From assembly GCA_963921825.1 (NCBI GenBank), contig OY997591.1, forward strand, positions 16,797,515 to 16,861,514: a DNA stretch of 64,000 bases, given 5' to 3'. Position 1 is the first letter of the stretch. Each line of letters starts with the position of its first letter. Positions 1 to 10,895 of this stretch are shown here, in pieces. Both the position numbers and the translations under genes were made by a program. The notes under the pieces are model-generated. The model had not been told where the DNA came from. It did not search any database and saw only the letters and a program-made list of their open reading frames with translations. The DNA is from Erodium maritimum (lineage: Eukaryota; Streptophyta; Magnoliopsida; Geraniales; Geraniaceae).

Positions 1-71
1 CACAACTCTTCTCTTCAAAGTATAAGATCAGGAAAGGGAAAAAGAAAGAAAAAGCTCCAATAGTGGTCCTT

Positions 72-516
72 TGATGCAGTGCATATTGAAGATGTTTTGG
101 CAAATCGGCTAGAAAACCCGAAAATGCAACAGTTTCCGAAATTGACGAAACCTTAGCAGTTTTGGGTTGAAACGGGCCCCTGAGCAAAAGTCATGGCTAC
201 GCCATGAGCTAAGACGTTTTTCGGCCATCCGAGATCGTTTAGAGGGGCGAAACTGATATTTTAGGGTCCGGTTCATTATTTCCTGTTTTTCATATTTCCT
301 TTATTTTCGAATTAGGGTTTGGGTAATAATTTCCTTATTGTATTAGGACTTTGGGTACTAATTTCTCTATTTAAGCACTTGTTATTCTCCATTGTAATTC
401 AGATTTGAAGCAATAAACACAAAAACGAGTTCTACTCAAACCTATCTTATTCGGTATTCTCTAGAATCAACGAATTCGATAAAGAATTCGTCCTTTTCGC
501 TCCGCACTCTGCATCA
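72..516. mobile_element. Solo LTR, 445 bp
   Basis: The segment begins TGATGCAG and ends CTGCATCA, a perfect 8-bp inverted terminal pair with the TG...CA ends of LTRs. It is flanked by the 5-bp direct repeat TCCTT at 67-71 and 517-521, the usual target duplication of a retrotransposon integrase. No primer-binding site, polypurine tract or pol sequence adjoins it, so it is a solo LTR left by LTR-LTR recombination. On the plus strand a TATTTAAG box near 369-376 and an AATAAA near 411-416 could be promoter and poly(A) signals. The superfamily cannot be decided from the LTR alone. Confidence 0.85.
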
Positions 517-521
517 TCCTT

Positions 522-1654
522 TATCAAGCACATTATACTTTTAATGTCAAGAAAGTAGGAGTCAAGCCTTTGAAATCAGGTGAACTCGTACTTGATCAAT
601 TTGAGATTTTGGACCTTGAAATCCCTGAGAGAGTCTATTTTGGTGATAATGAGGATGTTGTTTATGAAGATATTTGTGGGGAGTTGATGATTTGGAACCG
701 TATAATTCTTGTCCTCATCTTCTCTTAAAATAACTTCTTTTGGGAGGATGTTTGGTTGGGTGCAGTGGTTATGTTAAATTGTTTCATCACTACTTATGTG
801 GTTGTTATGGTTGCGACATGATGAATTGATGTTTCGCCAACTTTTGAAATTGGGTGGAATCGCTGGCTTGGTAGCTGAATGAATAGACTTCGGTTGGCTA
901 AGGTGGTTGGATTACTAGTTGTGGACTGTCATTTTTCAGAGTGAAAAGCATACCTAGATATTTGATGGGTTTGTGGTTCTTTTAGGCACCTTGCACAACA
1001 ATGTTCTATGTTTTTATTGTATTTTGTCTATAAGGGGTTTATCATATATTGTTACATTGTACTTAAATCTTTTGAGTTCAATGAATACGATCCTAAGAAG
1101 AAGAACATGGGTGGAAGAACTAAACTAGTTCTTCTTCCACATCCTCCACCACAAGCACCGAGCTGAAAAAATACGCCAATCCTCATAAGAAGAACTAGAG
1201 ACAAGAGAGCCACATTTCCACATAGAACCAAATAAGTGGTTTTGAAACTGTCTGATCACTACACTCTAACATCCGACAAAAATAAGACAATGTCCTTCAC
1301 CGAACTAAGAACTGTTTTCTAAAATTTCACCGAACTAAGAACTTTTTTCAAATATGCTATAATTTGACACCTGGAATGTTAGACTCATAATTAGACCTCT
1401 TCACGAATTCCCAAGGGCCCTCACCATCTTGAATACTAATAGCTTTGGAGGATTGCACAACTCTCTCTACTTCGTGACTGTGTACGTGATATAAATAATG
1501 TCTGATTCGAGCTCTTCTTGTGTAATAAAACAATTGACTTACCATACTTTTGTTTCAAAGCAACTACCAAAGGGACAAAGGTATTATGCAGCACAATAGC
1601 GTTCTGATCATAGTGTTTTGTTTAATATGTACTAGAACTCTATGACAATAACTC
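522..1654. other. No recognisable gene; coding-like stretch and a palindrome
   Basis: A plus-strand frame from about 550 to 705 reads like protein (VKPLKSGELVLDQFEILDL and onward) but carries no start and matches no family I recognise. The rest is AT-rich and resembles 3'-UTR or intergenic DNA. An imperfect palindrome lies at 1111-1140: GTGGAAGAACTA, a 3-bp spacer, then its complement with a small extension. A 62-codon minus frame at 1357-1545 has no recognisable domain. Confidence 0.4.
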
Positions 1655-1820
1655 TGTGAGCTTACATTTTAGTTAACCTCAATAATCTTGTCTGCAAGAA
1701 GAAAAAGTCAAAGATTGTTTTGTGTCAATTTCTATTTTGCTAGTTTGTTAATCAGTTCCTTTATTCTTGGTTACAAGGATAATTTTTGATGCTGAAGTTT
1801 TTATTACGGGTCCTATATAT
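1655..1820 (+). repeat. Copia-1 5' LTR remnant
   Basis: It aligns with the LTR at 59969-60276 through shared blocks such as AACCTCAATAATCTTGTCTG, TTCTTGGTTACAAGGATAAT and CCTATATATT. Homology stops near 1818. The sequence then passes almost directly into mid-gag, so the U5 end, the primer-binding site and the gag start have been deleted. Confidence 0.7.
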
Positions 1821-1847
1821 TGTTGCTGAACTTATTGTAGACTTTGC

Positions 1848-2538
1848 ACAACGTCTCATAAACTTGTTAAGTGAGATTTGAGTCCTTGGTTTTGATATAA
1901 CTGATGCTATGATTGTGGAAAAGCTATTCAGTTCTGTTCCAAAATCGTTCCTTCTCATTGTTGGAACTATCCAACAATGGGGAAACATGGAGAAAATGAC
2001 ACTCTAAGAAGCCATCGGCCGATTACGTGTGTTCTAAGAAACCATGAGTGGACACAAACATGATAGGGAAAAAGATAGCTTTCTTCTCAAAAGAGCTCAA
2101 TGGATATCCTTAGAGGCCAAAGAATGGAGCAATAACTAAGGGAAGTTTCATGGACGTGGTAGAGGCTAGAGAAACTAGCGTGGAGAAAATAGTCCAAGAA
2201 GAAGTCAGACTCCAATAAGGCCTTAAAAAGGAAAGATAAAGTGTCATTGTTGTGGTGAAACTGGATACAACTCTTATGAATGCAATAGTATGACTAACTT
2301 TACAGAGACAAATGAGGGAGAGAATGATGAGCCATCTTTGTTGATGGTTGTGGCACATTCCATGGAGGATGATGATGGCAAATTGATGTTTCTTAATGAA
2401 GAAAAGATCAAACCAGAACTTGGAGAAGGAAGGAAGGAGCATTGTGATACTTGGGACCTTGATACAGGTGCAAGTAATCACATGACCGGAAATAAAAGAA
2501 GCTTTGCCATTCTAAACGAATCAATTAAGGGTTCAGTT
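1848..2538 (+). pseudogene. Copia-1 gag and protease fragment
   Basis: From 1848 the frame reads as mid-gag of a Tork-like copia (FDITDAMIVEKLFSSVP), with stops and frame changes. A zinc knuckle is at 2242-2283: the CX2CX4HX4C pattern is present except that the histidine is tyrosine. Around 2452-2490 comes the aspartic protease signature WDLDTGASNHM, with the catalytic D-T-G intact. The sequence breaks at 2538, where retroposon #1 inserted, and resumes at 3230-3246 in the expected copia text (KFGDWSVVEMKGKGTVLL). The fragment cannot make a working gag. Confidence 0.75.
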
Positions 2539-3229
2539 TGGCCAAGTGTGTGGGTTGACTCTGCAGGCCACAAAGCCTTCAGAACAGGTCCAGTTTGGCC
2601 ACGATCTTCCTATGGTGACGGAGTTCGGTGATGGACCTCGGATTGATGTTGCCATCCCGGTTGTTGACCAAGGAAGCCCTTGGAAGGACGTTTTTGACTA
2701 AATCTCTGAATCCTGAGGTTATACCTCAAAAGAAGGGACGTGGACGTCCGAAAAAGGTACAACCAAAGAGAAGTGTCCCTCTAGTTGTTTTTTATCAGTG
2801 AAGAGCCAAGACCTCTGCTGATAAAGGAGACAGTTCGTGGAGCTTCACTATTGATATTGCTAAAAAGGATAGCTTGGGTGCTTGGAGTTTTAGCAAGAAA
2901 GTTGGAAAAAATCCGGTAGACCTTGCTTCTTTGGCCCTCGAACGTAGAGTCCCGCAAGATGAAAACATCGAGGTTAGTGAGGACGTGGTTTACCCTGATC
3001 CGACTACAGAAGAAGCTCTTATTCCGGTTCTGGTGTCTAACCGGTTTATCTGTTTGATTTTGAGAAGGAAGTAGATGATTGTTTTTCTTTTGTTTTCCTG
3101 CTTGGGTTTTTTGTTGCTCTTTGCAGCTGTTTTAGTACGGGGAAACGATTCTTTTTATGGATCGTTTTTGGCTTTGTTTTACTTTCTTGTAGAACATTTG
3201 CTTAATAAATTTTTAGCTTATCAAAAAAA
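2539..3229 (+). mobile_element. RRM-family retroposon #1, 5'-truncated
   Basis: This insert is bounded by a perfect 16-bp direct repeat (AATTAAGGGTTCAGTT at 2523-2538 and 3230-3245) and ends in a poly(A) run, the hallmarks of LINE-machinery insertion. The right end reads TTAATAAATTTTTAGCTTATC followed by A's and closely resembles the 3' ends of retroposons #2 (19448) and #4 (56242). Coding traces include SPWKDVFD, shared with retroposon #2 as SPWKDF, an AT-hook-like GRGRPKK near 2738-2757, and an open frame at 2874-3074. The RRM half is missing, as expected from 5' truncation. Confidence 0.75.
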
Positions 3230-3993
3230 AATTAAGGGTTCAGTTAAATTTGGAGATTGGTCAGTAGTTGAAATGAAGGGAAAGGGAACAGTGCTTTTGA
3301 AAGGATCAGCTCAAGAGTATCATTATGTATCATGTGTGTTCTACATCCCAAAACTTAAAAGCAATATAATTAGCCTTGGACAACTAGATGAGTCAGGCTA
3401 CAAAATTATCATTGAAGGTGGAATGCTTAGAATTTCAGATAAAACAAGGAAACTAGTAGCTAAAGTCGAGAAATCAAATAATATATTTTACATTTTGAAA
3501 GTAAACTATGTTACACCTATATGTTTGCTTACAAAAGTGGAGCAAAATGAATGGATGTGGCACGTAAGCATGGGACATCCCAGCTTCCAAAGTTTGAAGG
3601 ACATATCCAGATTTGGACTTACTAAATGTTTGCTTACAATTTCACATCCAAAACAATTATGTGAAGCTTGTTTGTTAGGCAAGCAAAAGAGAAATTCCTC
3701 CCCCAGAACAGCAAATTATCGTGCATCACAAGTACTGGAGCTGATCCACACAGACTTATGTGGTCCTATAAGTCTTCCAACTCTCTCTAGTAAAAAAGTA
3801 TATTTTTTCCTACTAGTTGATGATTGTTCACACTTTATGTGAATCATATTGTTGCAAATAAAAGATCATCTTTTGTAGAGTTCAAGAGATACAAGAACAA
3901 GGTGGAAAGCGAAAGTGGAATGAGGATTAAAATCCTCGGAACTGATGGAGGAGAATTCTTCTCGGGATATTTCTTTGTTTTCTGTGCTGAGCA
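3230..3993 (+). pseudogene. Copia-1 integrase, N-terminal part
   Basis: An open frame to 3842 covers the end of the protease, the GAG-pre-integrase zinc-binding region (H near WHVSMGHPSFQSL, then CEACLLGKQ) and the first part of the rve integrase core (ELIHTDLCGPISLP, FFLLVDDCSHFM). After a frameshift near 3836 it continues as VESESGMRIKILGTDGGEFFS, which carries the second core aspartate. It stops at CAEQ, where LINE-A interrupts it, and continues at 7342. Confidence 0.8.
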
Positions 3994-4000
3994 AGCAAAA

Positions 4001-7000
4001 CTCCTTTTGGGGAAAAATAGAATGGAACGCGCCACACCACGCGCCCCTAATTTTCAAAAACCCCTAGCTTCGCTGATGCATTCGGAAGCTCGAAATCGCG
4101 TCCATCCATCAACAATCCCCACAGTTACTAGCCTCCATCTTTCAGAATCTCATACTCAGGATGCTCAAGGACTTCTCAGCAAGAAGGCCGACTCAATACA
4201 ACTTCGGGGAAAAGATTCAAAGACAACTCTGAAGAAGACAAGGCTTATTCAGCAAGAACAACGTTCATCAAGACCATTTTTTCAAGTTCTTACAAACAGG
4301 GAGTCCGATTCTTTGGCAGCAGCTCAGAACAACTCAGATCTGCAAAGATTATGTCAGCAATCTATTGGTGGGAAAATCAAATCTTTGGTGGTTTCTGCCC
4401 AATATAGGCAGCTCCTAACGAGCTCATCTGAGGATTCCTCTTCTCTGGGTTTTCCTCCTCCGGGATTTGAAAACAACAAGCTAGGTATTGATCAAAGGAA
4501 GATAAAATTTGTGACTTTGGATCTTGGACTTTCTTCAAATTCGCAGAACATAGATTTTGCCGCCTTCATCTACAACATCCCTCCTCAGGTCAGTGCTACA
4601 TGATTGGAAAATGTATTCGGGAAAGCTTTTTGTTTTAAAAAAAGCTTTGGTTGCTAAGGGGACAAATACTAAAGGGAAATGGTATGGATTTATTTATTTC
4701 AACTCAAATGAAGACAAAGAGCAAGCAATTTTAGACTTCAATGGAAGGGTAATGGGAGGTTTCAAGTTATTTGTAACTAAAGCTTGGGAAAAAAAGTCTT
4801 GTTACTCTAGAGATCCAGTCTCTTTGAATCAAGCTCTCTCTTATGAGGATTTTCTCCATAAAGGATCGGTGGTATCCAGGAATGCAAGTATCCCTCTAAA
4901 AGCTCATTTAGCAGTCACACACCTTAATCTTAGTGTTGATGCTATTATGAATGAGATAGCTCTCCATGGAGTTTTTGATATTCAACTCAAAGCTCTTGGA
5001 AACAAGGTTGTGTTAGTTTACTATCCTGATGAAGATTTTGACAAGCAACTGATTAAGGATGGAGTGCTTTGGTTAAAAGATTGGCTATCTTTCTTGCCTA
5101 GGATGAAAAAACTGTGCTGCAAAGGTGGTAAATTCAGATGGCTAGCCATTCAAGGGGTCCCTTTCCATGGATGGTGTGAAGAATCCTTCCAAGCAGCAGT
5201 AGTTAATTTTGGAAACATCATATTTACTCATCCTATTTCCAAAATTGAGACTTATGTGGACATTGCTTATGTGCTAGTTCATTCCTATAAGTTGGAGTCT
5301 ATTTCTGAACAGGTAGAAATCTCCTTAGGAAGGAAAGATTACAAAGTTTGGGTTTCTTCTATTGATCCTTCCTCCCTATCATCCTTTCCTCTATATCCCT
5401 CTGAGTCTTTATCAGGATCCTCTAGTCAGTCTTTAAATTCAGAAAAGGGATTTGAAGCTACATTTTTGTTCAGATGAAGGTTTACAAGCTGCAGAAGGTT
5501 TAGATATTGGGTCAGAAGATTCCATGTCTGCTGACATTGGAACTATTCTATCTGAGAATGATGAGGATTTACTTTTACCCAACTCTCAAGAATTGATGAG
5601 GCTAGAGAATCCCTTGTTACACTTATCTACACCTCAGTTGAGAGCAGACGCATTATTGGCAGGAGAAAAGGTTTTATCTTTCAAGACAAGCACTCAGGCT
5701 CCTCTTTTTCAGGCCACTCCTATTGCAAACCATTTTTCTTCTTCTCAGAAAGACTTATCCTTCTCTGGCAGTAGTTCTATGCAACATGTTGCAGGCTCTC
5801 ATTCTGATTTTATTTTCAAGGACAACTTGGTTGTCCCTGCTACCTTTGATTCTGATCTACCACCAGTTATTGGAAATGGTATTTTGGATGGTTGCTCAAT
5901 CTCTACAGTACCAGTTCACTTGGAAACCAATTCTCATATTAAAATTGTAGATCAACCTGTTCTTTTGGAGCCTGCTTTGAAGATTAACCTCACTCTTGAC
6001 AGCTCATACTCTCCCATCCCTGAGCTACATAGGACAAGTTCAGAGGATCTTTTATTGAAGGGTGAGGCTCAAGAAGGAACCATTTTATCAACTGATACTC
6101 TCAAGTTACAAACTTTAATTGCCTCAGACACTCAAAGGGATGTTGTTTCTTCTACACCTATCAGCACCCCATTAGGGTCGGGTTTTCTCAACAATGCATC
6201 TGTCTTACCTGCTACATCCTCGTCTGAACTTTTAGAAGAAGACCTTTTTGATCAAAATCTCTTGCAAACACAAGTTGCTGAAGTTGCAGATCTCTTAGGT
6301 TTTTCTGCTGGTAAATCAAGCCCAAAGATCAATATCAATACCAAACCAAAGGAAAAAAAGTTGGCAAAGCCAGCATCTCCAAGACACCTCATTCCTATAC
6401 CACCAGATCGAAGTTGAAGGAGTCACAGAAATCTCCTTCCTTATCTCAAAGTGCTTTACCTACTACTGATTTGGGTATCTCTTCTGATTTTTTACAACTT
6501 CAGACATTAGCAAAGAAGGCTTGGGGTTTTGGGAAGGCCATAGGTCTAAAAGCTAATGTTCCTGATCACATTATCATCCAACAATTAGAAGCTTTGGAAG
6601 ATTACAAAAACCACTCTGTGGATCTAGAGGGTGGTTCTGATGATGATTTTTTAGAATTGGATAGAGATTCAGACGCAGGGTAATGCTGGAGGAATCATAT
6701 CTTTTTGGAAGGCTAAGGTTTTTGTGTTCAGCTATTCAATCATCTTAGAGTGAGCTCTTTTATGGGCCTTTATTTGCTTCCTAGCTGTTTCTTCAAGCTC
6801 TGCATACAACCTGCTCTCTTTCTTCATGTATCCTCAAGTCTAAGCAAAGTCATCTAAAGCCTTTATGGAGTGTCTCAAGTTCATCAAAGCTCGGATCTTC
6901 ATTAAGCTCAAGAAAAAATTGGAAGGTATCAAACATTTGCAGTGTGCAACCCCATTGTCAGATTCACAAAATCCCTCTGCATACTTTCATTTTCAATCTC

Positions 7001-7334
7001 AACAACTCAACAATCCAACATATCAGATCATCAAAAATCAATATCAGCACAACTCAGCTTCTCAAAAGGTTTACTCTCTCTTGGATGGCTTGGAATCATT
7101 TGGATTGCTTCATCTTATTCTCTTAGTTAACTCTTTTATTTAGGGTTTTCATTTTCATACTCTAGTCAAAGGGTTTTCATTTTCATTCCCTAATGTTTCA
7201 TAGGAAGATGTTTGTTGTATTTTGAACTTTTTGTGCCATGATATGTAACTAGACATGACGTGTACTCCTCTTTAACCTCTAAAGAGGTTTTCATTTAAAT
7301 ATGTTTTGCTGATAAAAAAAAAAAAGAAATCCGC
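4001..7334 (+). mobile_element. LINE-A: L1-type LINE retaining ORF1 but lacking ORF2
   Basis: The insert sits inside the Copia-1 integrase between short direct repeats AGCAAAA (3994-4000 and 7335-7341) and ends in a 12-A tail at 7314-7325 preceded by TTTTGCTGAT. LINE-B ends in nearly the same 3' sequence (TTTTGCTGAT plus A's, minus strand, 16497). The body is an ORF1 homologous to LINE-B ORF1. After the ORF1 C-terminus at 6683 there is at most a trace of ORF2-like text, then about 640 bp of 3' UTR. The whole endonuclease/reverse transcriptase ORF, normally around 3.7 kb, is missing. Confidence 0.8.
4022..6683 (+). pseudogene. LINE-A ORF1 (RRM plus DUF4283-like), broken
   Basis: ORF1 of L1-type plant LINEs is an RNA-binding protein thought to chaperone the element RNA. 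The start is placed at the ATG at 4022. The N-terminal part has the GFPPPGFE motif seen in LINE-B as GYPPPGFE. The RRM begins at AFIYNIP (RNP2-like) and continues after an in-frame TGA at 4601 and a frameshift near 4650 with GKWYGFIYF (RNP1-like). A DUF4283-like stretch follows (LALHGVFDIQLKALG, FRWLAIQGVPFHGWC). Another frameshift near 5455 leads into a long acidic, Ser/Thr-rich segment. The C-terminus at 6500-6683 has AKKAWGFGKAIGLKA, also found in LINE-B and, more loosely, LINE-C. It is dead as a gene. Confidence 0.75.
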
Positions 7335-7341
7335 AGCAAAA

Positions 7342-7581
7342 TGGATTTATAGAGAGAAGAAATCAAACGAACATAGGAACTGCACGTTATCTAATGAAAG
7401 ACAAAAAGATGTCAGGATCATTTTTTTGAGAGGGGAGGGGGGGGGGGGGGGGGGGGGGGGGGTTAAGTTGTATCCACTGCAGTTTGTCTTATGAATCAAA
7501 CCTTAACAAAAAAAAATGTGAAGGAAATGACTCCTTATGAAGCCTGGAGCAAGAAGAAGCCTTCCATGTCAAAGAGTTACT
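7342..7581 (+). pseudogene. Copia-1 integrase, middle part
   Basis: Immediately after LINE-A the sequence resumes integrase text. NGIYRE-like residues follow 7342, then after a degraded section and a G tract it reads TAVCLMNQTLTK and MTPYEAWSKKKPSMS, the standard end of the copia integrase core. The next expected residues (HLRVFGC) are not here but at about 57997. That is the main evidence that a large block separates the two halves. Confidence 0.75.
7437..7462 (+). repeat. Uninterrupted run of 26 G
   Basis: The homopolymer lies inside the Copia-1 integrase fragment and replaces part of its coding text. Such tracts are length-unstable and could fold as a G-quadruplex. An assembly or polymerase artefact is also possible. 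Confidence 0.9.
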
Positions 7582-7887
7582 CTGTTCGGACAATGAAAGA
7601 ATATGGTGTACGGTGTAACAGAATCTTGGACAAAAGTGTCCAACATTTCCTTACAAAGTGATCAAATTTTGCCAGGTCCTAAGCTCATGAGATGCCCAAT
7701 ACTCTTATGGGAGACATGTGAAGTTCTCATGGTGCATAATCTCCAAATCAACAATGTTGAAGACACCAAGTGGAAGCAAGACTTTGTTCTGCCCAACTCT
7801 GGGAGTCGGAAATCTGAATGTATTTTCTCAATTACCAAACCCATCTTGTGTTTGTGTCTTTACGAAGAGAATCTGTCTTTAATGTGA
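7582..7887 (+). pseudogene. F-box protein C-terminal fragment (F-box-associated domain)
   Basis: The text SYSV..MKEYGV..TESWTK followed by CEVLMVHN, WKQDFVL and YEENLSLM is the end of a plant F-box-associated interaction domain. It closely resembles the tail of the F-box pseudogene at 39181-39433 (GLKEYGATESWTK, EVLMTHG, KEDFVLYN). These proteins are substrate-recognition subunits of SCF ubiquitin ligases. The F-box and the first two thirds of the protein are absent, and a small duplication near 7605-7620 breaks the frame. It begins exactly where Copia-1 stops, so it marks the left edge of the inserted block. Confidence 0.65.
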
Positions 7888-8189
7888 TGAAAGGAGTAAA
7901 ATAATCATTTGTGTCAATGGAAGTAGAAAGTATAAATATATTTTCTCAGTTAATGATGTCATCTTGAATCTACGTCGTTATAAGGAAAGGTTAGTTTTAA
8001 TTTGATAAGATAGGCAAAATAAACATTTGCGTTATGGACCATGGAAGTGATCACATTTTTTACCTATCCATGAGTGGAAGAAGCTGAACAGATGATAGAT
8101 ACGAACTCACCTGTTTCTTTATATAAAATCCTATTATCACGAGCTTGATGATAAATAACACTACTTGATGAAAACAGTAAGAATTAACT
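7888..8189. other. Non-coding; nothing recognisable
   Basis: This AT-rich DNA lies between the F-box fragment and the Pack-MULE-like element. I see no gene, repeat or RNA here. Confidence 0.5.
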
Positions 8190-10112
8190 TTAGGGAAAAT
8201 TTCACTTTAATACCTTGCCAAACATTTAATTTCACTTTGATACCCATGCATAAATTTTTTGCACTTTCATACCTAAACCAAATATTTAATTTCACTTTAG
8301 TACCCAACCGTTAACTTTCTGTTAGTTTGGATGGAAAAAGGTCAAAAGACCATAATACCCCTAACTATTACTCAAATTTTCAAACTCATACCATTGGTTC
8401 AGAATTTGAAAATAAGTGAAATGACAATAATACCCTTCATTGTTAGGGTGTTAAAATGAAAATTTCACTATTTTAAAAATAAAATCAGTTTTTTTTTAAA
8501 ATTATTTTATTTTTTTAAAATTCAGTTTACTTTTTATAAATTCAGTTTTTTTATGAAAATTATTTTTATTTTCATAGATTCAGTTTTTATTTATAAAAAC
8601 TATTTTTATTTTTCTTAAAAATCTGGTTTTATTTTTATAAATTCAGTTTTTATTTTTAAAAATTCAGATTTTAATTTTAAAAATACATAAAAATAATTTT
8701 TTTCAATACATAAAAATCAATTTTTAAATTTAATCAATTTTTTTTATTATTTTTCAAATTATTTTTTTTTAACTTTTTTTAGTTTAATTCTTATCTTTAT
8801 TTTATTTTTTCAATTTAATACCCACCAATTTAATTTTTTTTTCACTTTTCTCTCTCTAAAATTTCTAAATCTGCTATCCCATCTTCATCTTCTTCCCCAT
8901 TTGAGGTGACACCATTAATAAAGTCAAGGCCAATCCTCAAGGCGGTGGAGGGTATTCCTCTAGACCGGTAGCTCGTCATCTTCGTTGGAAAGTTGCTCGA
9001 GGACGGCCAGAACCTGTTCGCCAGAGAGAAGACGGTGAATCTGGGATGTGGTTTGTGTAGATTTGTAGACCTTCGCTGGAATCGGATCGATACGATCGAT
9101 TTGGCGATTCGGAAGGAGGAGAACCTGGGACGGTGGCTGGCGGCGCGAGGAAGGAGGCGACGCCCCAGAATTGGCGGGTTAAGGTTTGGCCGAGCTCGGA
9201 GAGGTCTTCTTTGACGCCATGGGACTGGGCTTCTTCGGATTTTGTTGGGCACTCGTCGAGGATTGGGGGTGAAGGAAAGGGATGCGGTGGTTGTGGTGGT
9301 GGGGCCGGTGGGTGGGCGGAGGAGGAGGTGGGCACGACGTCGTTGAGAGGGTAGTCGTCGGAGTCGAGCCGGAGAGAGTCGGGGAAGAAGATGAAGATGG
9401 GGTAGCAGATTAAGAAATTTTAGAGAGAGAAAAGTAAAAAAAAAAAAAAATTGGTGGGTATTAAATTGAAAAAATAAAATAAAGATAAGAATTAAACTAA
9501 AAAAAGTTAAAAAATAATAATTTAAAAAATAATATAAAAAAATAATTAAATTAAAAAACACTGATTTTTATGTATTTTAAAATAAATTATTTTTTATGTA
9601 TTTTTTAAATTAAAGTATTAATTTTTGACAATAAAAAATGAATTTATAAAAATAAAACCAGAATTTTTCGAACATAAAAATAATTTTTATAAATAAAAAC
9701 TGAATTTATGAAAATAAAAACAGAATTTTTGAAAATAAGAAAAAAATTCATAAATAAAAACTTAATTTGTAAAAAATAAACTGAATTTTCAAAAATAAAA
9801 TAATTAAAAAAAGTTGATTTTATTTCAAAAGTAATGAAATTTTAATTTTAACACCCTAATAATGAAGGATGTCATTGTCATTTCACTTATTTTCAAATTC
9901 TGAATCAATGGCATGAGTTTGAAAATTTGAGTAATAATTAGGGGTATTATGGTCTTTTTACCTTTTTCCATCCAAACTAACATAAAGTTAACGGTTGAGT
10001 ATTAAAATGAATTTAAATGTTTGGTTTAGGTATGAAAGTGTAAAAACTTTATACCAAGGTATCAAAGTGAAATTAAATGTATGACAGGGTATTAAAGTGA
10101 AATTTTCCCTAA
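8190..10112. mobile_element. Pack-MULE-like element with ~650-bp terminal inverted repeats
   Basis: The two ends are long imperfect inverted repeats. The left starts TTAGGGAAAATTTCACTTTA and the right is its complement, ending at 10112. Similarity extends several hundred bp inward through blocks such as GTTAGTTTGGATGGAAAAAGG and AATTTGAAAATAAGTGAAATGACAAT (split here by mismatches), then into A/T-rich DNA. Long TIRs around a GC-rich captured gene piece (about 8880-9410) and no transposase fit a Mutator-like Pack-MULE. I cannot resolve a 9-bp target duplication. Only a short ACTT recurs at both edges, so the superfamily is inferred from structure. Confidence 0.65.
8976..9393 (-). pseudogene. 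Captured BSD-domain protein gene fragment
   Basis: The minus strand inside the TIR element encodes a run resembling the N-terminal region of plant BSD-domain-containing proteins. It has SLRLDSDDYPLNDVVP, then a Pro/Ser-rich linker, then GVKEDLSELGQTLTRQFWG and VASFLAPP. That block is characteristic of the family, whose molecular role is poorly known. The BSD domain itself lies further C-terminal and is absent. The frame stops at 8976, and the usual N-terminal MSWLARS-like start has been replaced. GC content is far above the flanking TIRs. I infer capture by the transposon; expression is unknown. Confidence 0.6.
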
Positions 10113-10375
10113 CTTTATTATATGTTTCATATCACTTGTAGATTATCTGCTTTCACCTACGCAACCCAAAAAAAGAGATGGGTTCAAGTCATGAATGAAA
10201 CATTCACTCCATTATTAATGCAAATCATCGGTTTAACTCTCTAAAATAATTAACAGCTTACTCAACATAACATAAATCAAGAGGAGCTTCAAACCCCAAA
10301 CATAAAAGGACACAAACACAACAACATAGAACACACCTACGAAACAAAACATTATCTTTAGGTTAAGATTAAAAG
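10113..10375. promoter_or_regulatory. Upstream region of the SPH gene, with a diverged second copy downstream
   Basis: No clear TATA box is visible. Part of it (about 10219-10300, with AATGCAAATCATCGGTTTAA and CAACATAACATAAA) recurs at 11128-11164 plus 14710-14735, where a solo LTR has split the second copy. Confidence 0.45.
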
Positions 10376-10801
10376 ATGAAGAGTTCTTCAATGATTTGGG
10401 TTCTCGTCGTCTACATAATCGTCATGTCTACTCCGATAAAATGTTGGACCACAAAGACGCTCATTGGTTGGACAGAAGTCGAGATAAGAAACAACTTGGA
10501 AGGGGGCCCCGACCTTTCATTTCATTGCAAGTCTGCAGACAACGATCTCGGTGTTCATGTTTTAAAGAGTGGGCATTCGTTTACCTTGAAGTTTACGCCA
10601 CATTTTATTAAGGACACACTTTTCTTTTGCGCCTTCCGATGGGAAGGGTCTGGTCCCCATTGGTTTGACATTTACAGAAGTGACAGAGATTCTAATGGTC
10701 CTACCGATGGTCCTGTCAGTCCACGTTATTGGAGGATTACCAGGAACAAGGCATGCAAGCTACACAAGATACTTGGTGAAGTTTGCTACAATTGGAAATA
10801 G
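10376..10801 (+). CDS. S1-type self-incompatibility homologue (SPH), secreted
   Basis: This intact 141-residue protein belongs to the plant self-incompatibility S1 family: small secreted proteins typified by the stigma S-determinant of Papaver, with mostly unknown roles elsewhere. Residues 1-23 form a hydrophobic signal peptide (MIWVLVVYIIVM) probably cleaved after KC. The mature part shows family motifs in order: VEIRNNLEGG, LSFHCKSADNDLGVHVL, GHSFTLKF, TLFFCAFRWEG and FDIYRSDRD. The four cysteines expected of the fold are at 51, 85, 127 and 137. The length is typical and there is no intron, as is usual. The start is the first ATG in frame and gives the signal peptide. It is the only apparently functional host gene in the window and is hemmed in by transposons. 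Expression is unknown. Confidence 0.92.
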   Translation: MKSSSMIWVLVVYIIVMSTPIKCWTTKTLIGWTEVEIRNNLEGGPDLSFHCKSADNDLGVHVLKSGHSFTLKFTPHFIKDTLFFCAFRWEGSGPHWFDIYRSDRDSNGPTDGPVSPRYWRITRNKACKLHKILGEVCYNWK

Positions 10802-10889
10802 AAATTGCTACCTTATTATATCTAGTAGGTATGGTTTCTAAATATTTTGGTTGTTGACACTGATTAGTGTTTTGTAATGTGTTATATCG

Positions 10890-10895
10890 AATAAA
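10890..10895 (+). terminator. Candidate poly(A) signal of the SPH gene
   Basis: AATAAA lies 89 bp after the SPH stop codon in AT-rich DNA, a typical position for plant 3'-end formation. Confidence 0.45.

Noticed and set aside
8842-9561. 239-codon minus frame through the Pack-MULE-like core
   Set aside because: Its N-terminal part is AT-rich TIR translated as Phe/Leu runs; the BSD similarity is in a different frame.
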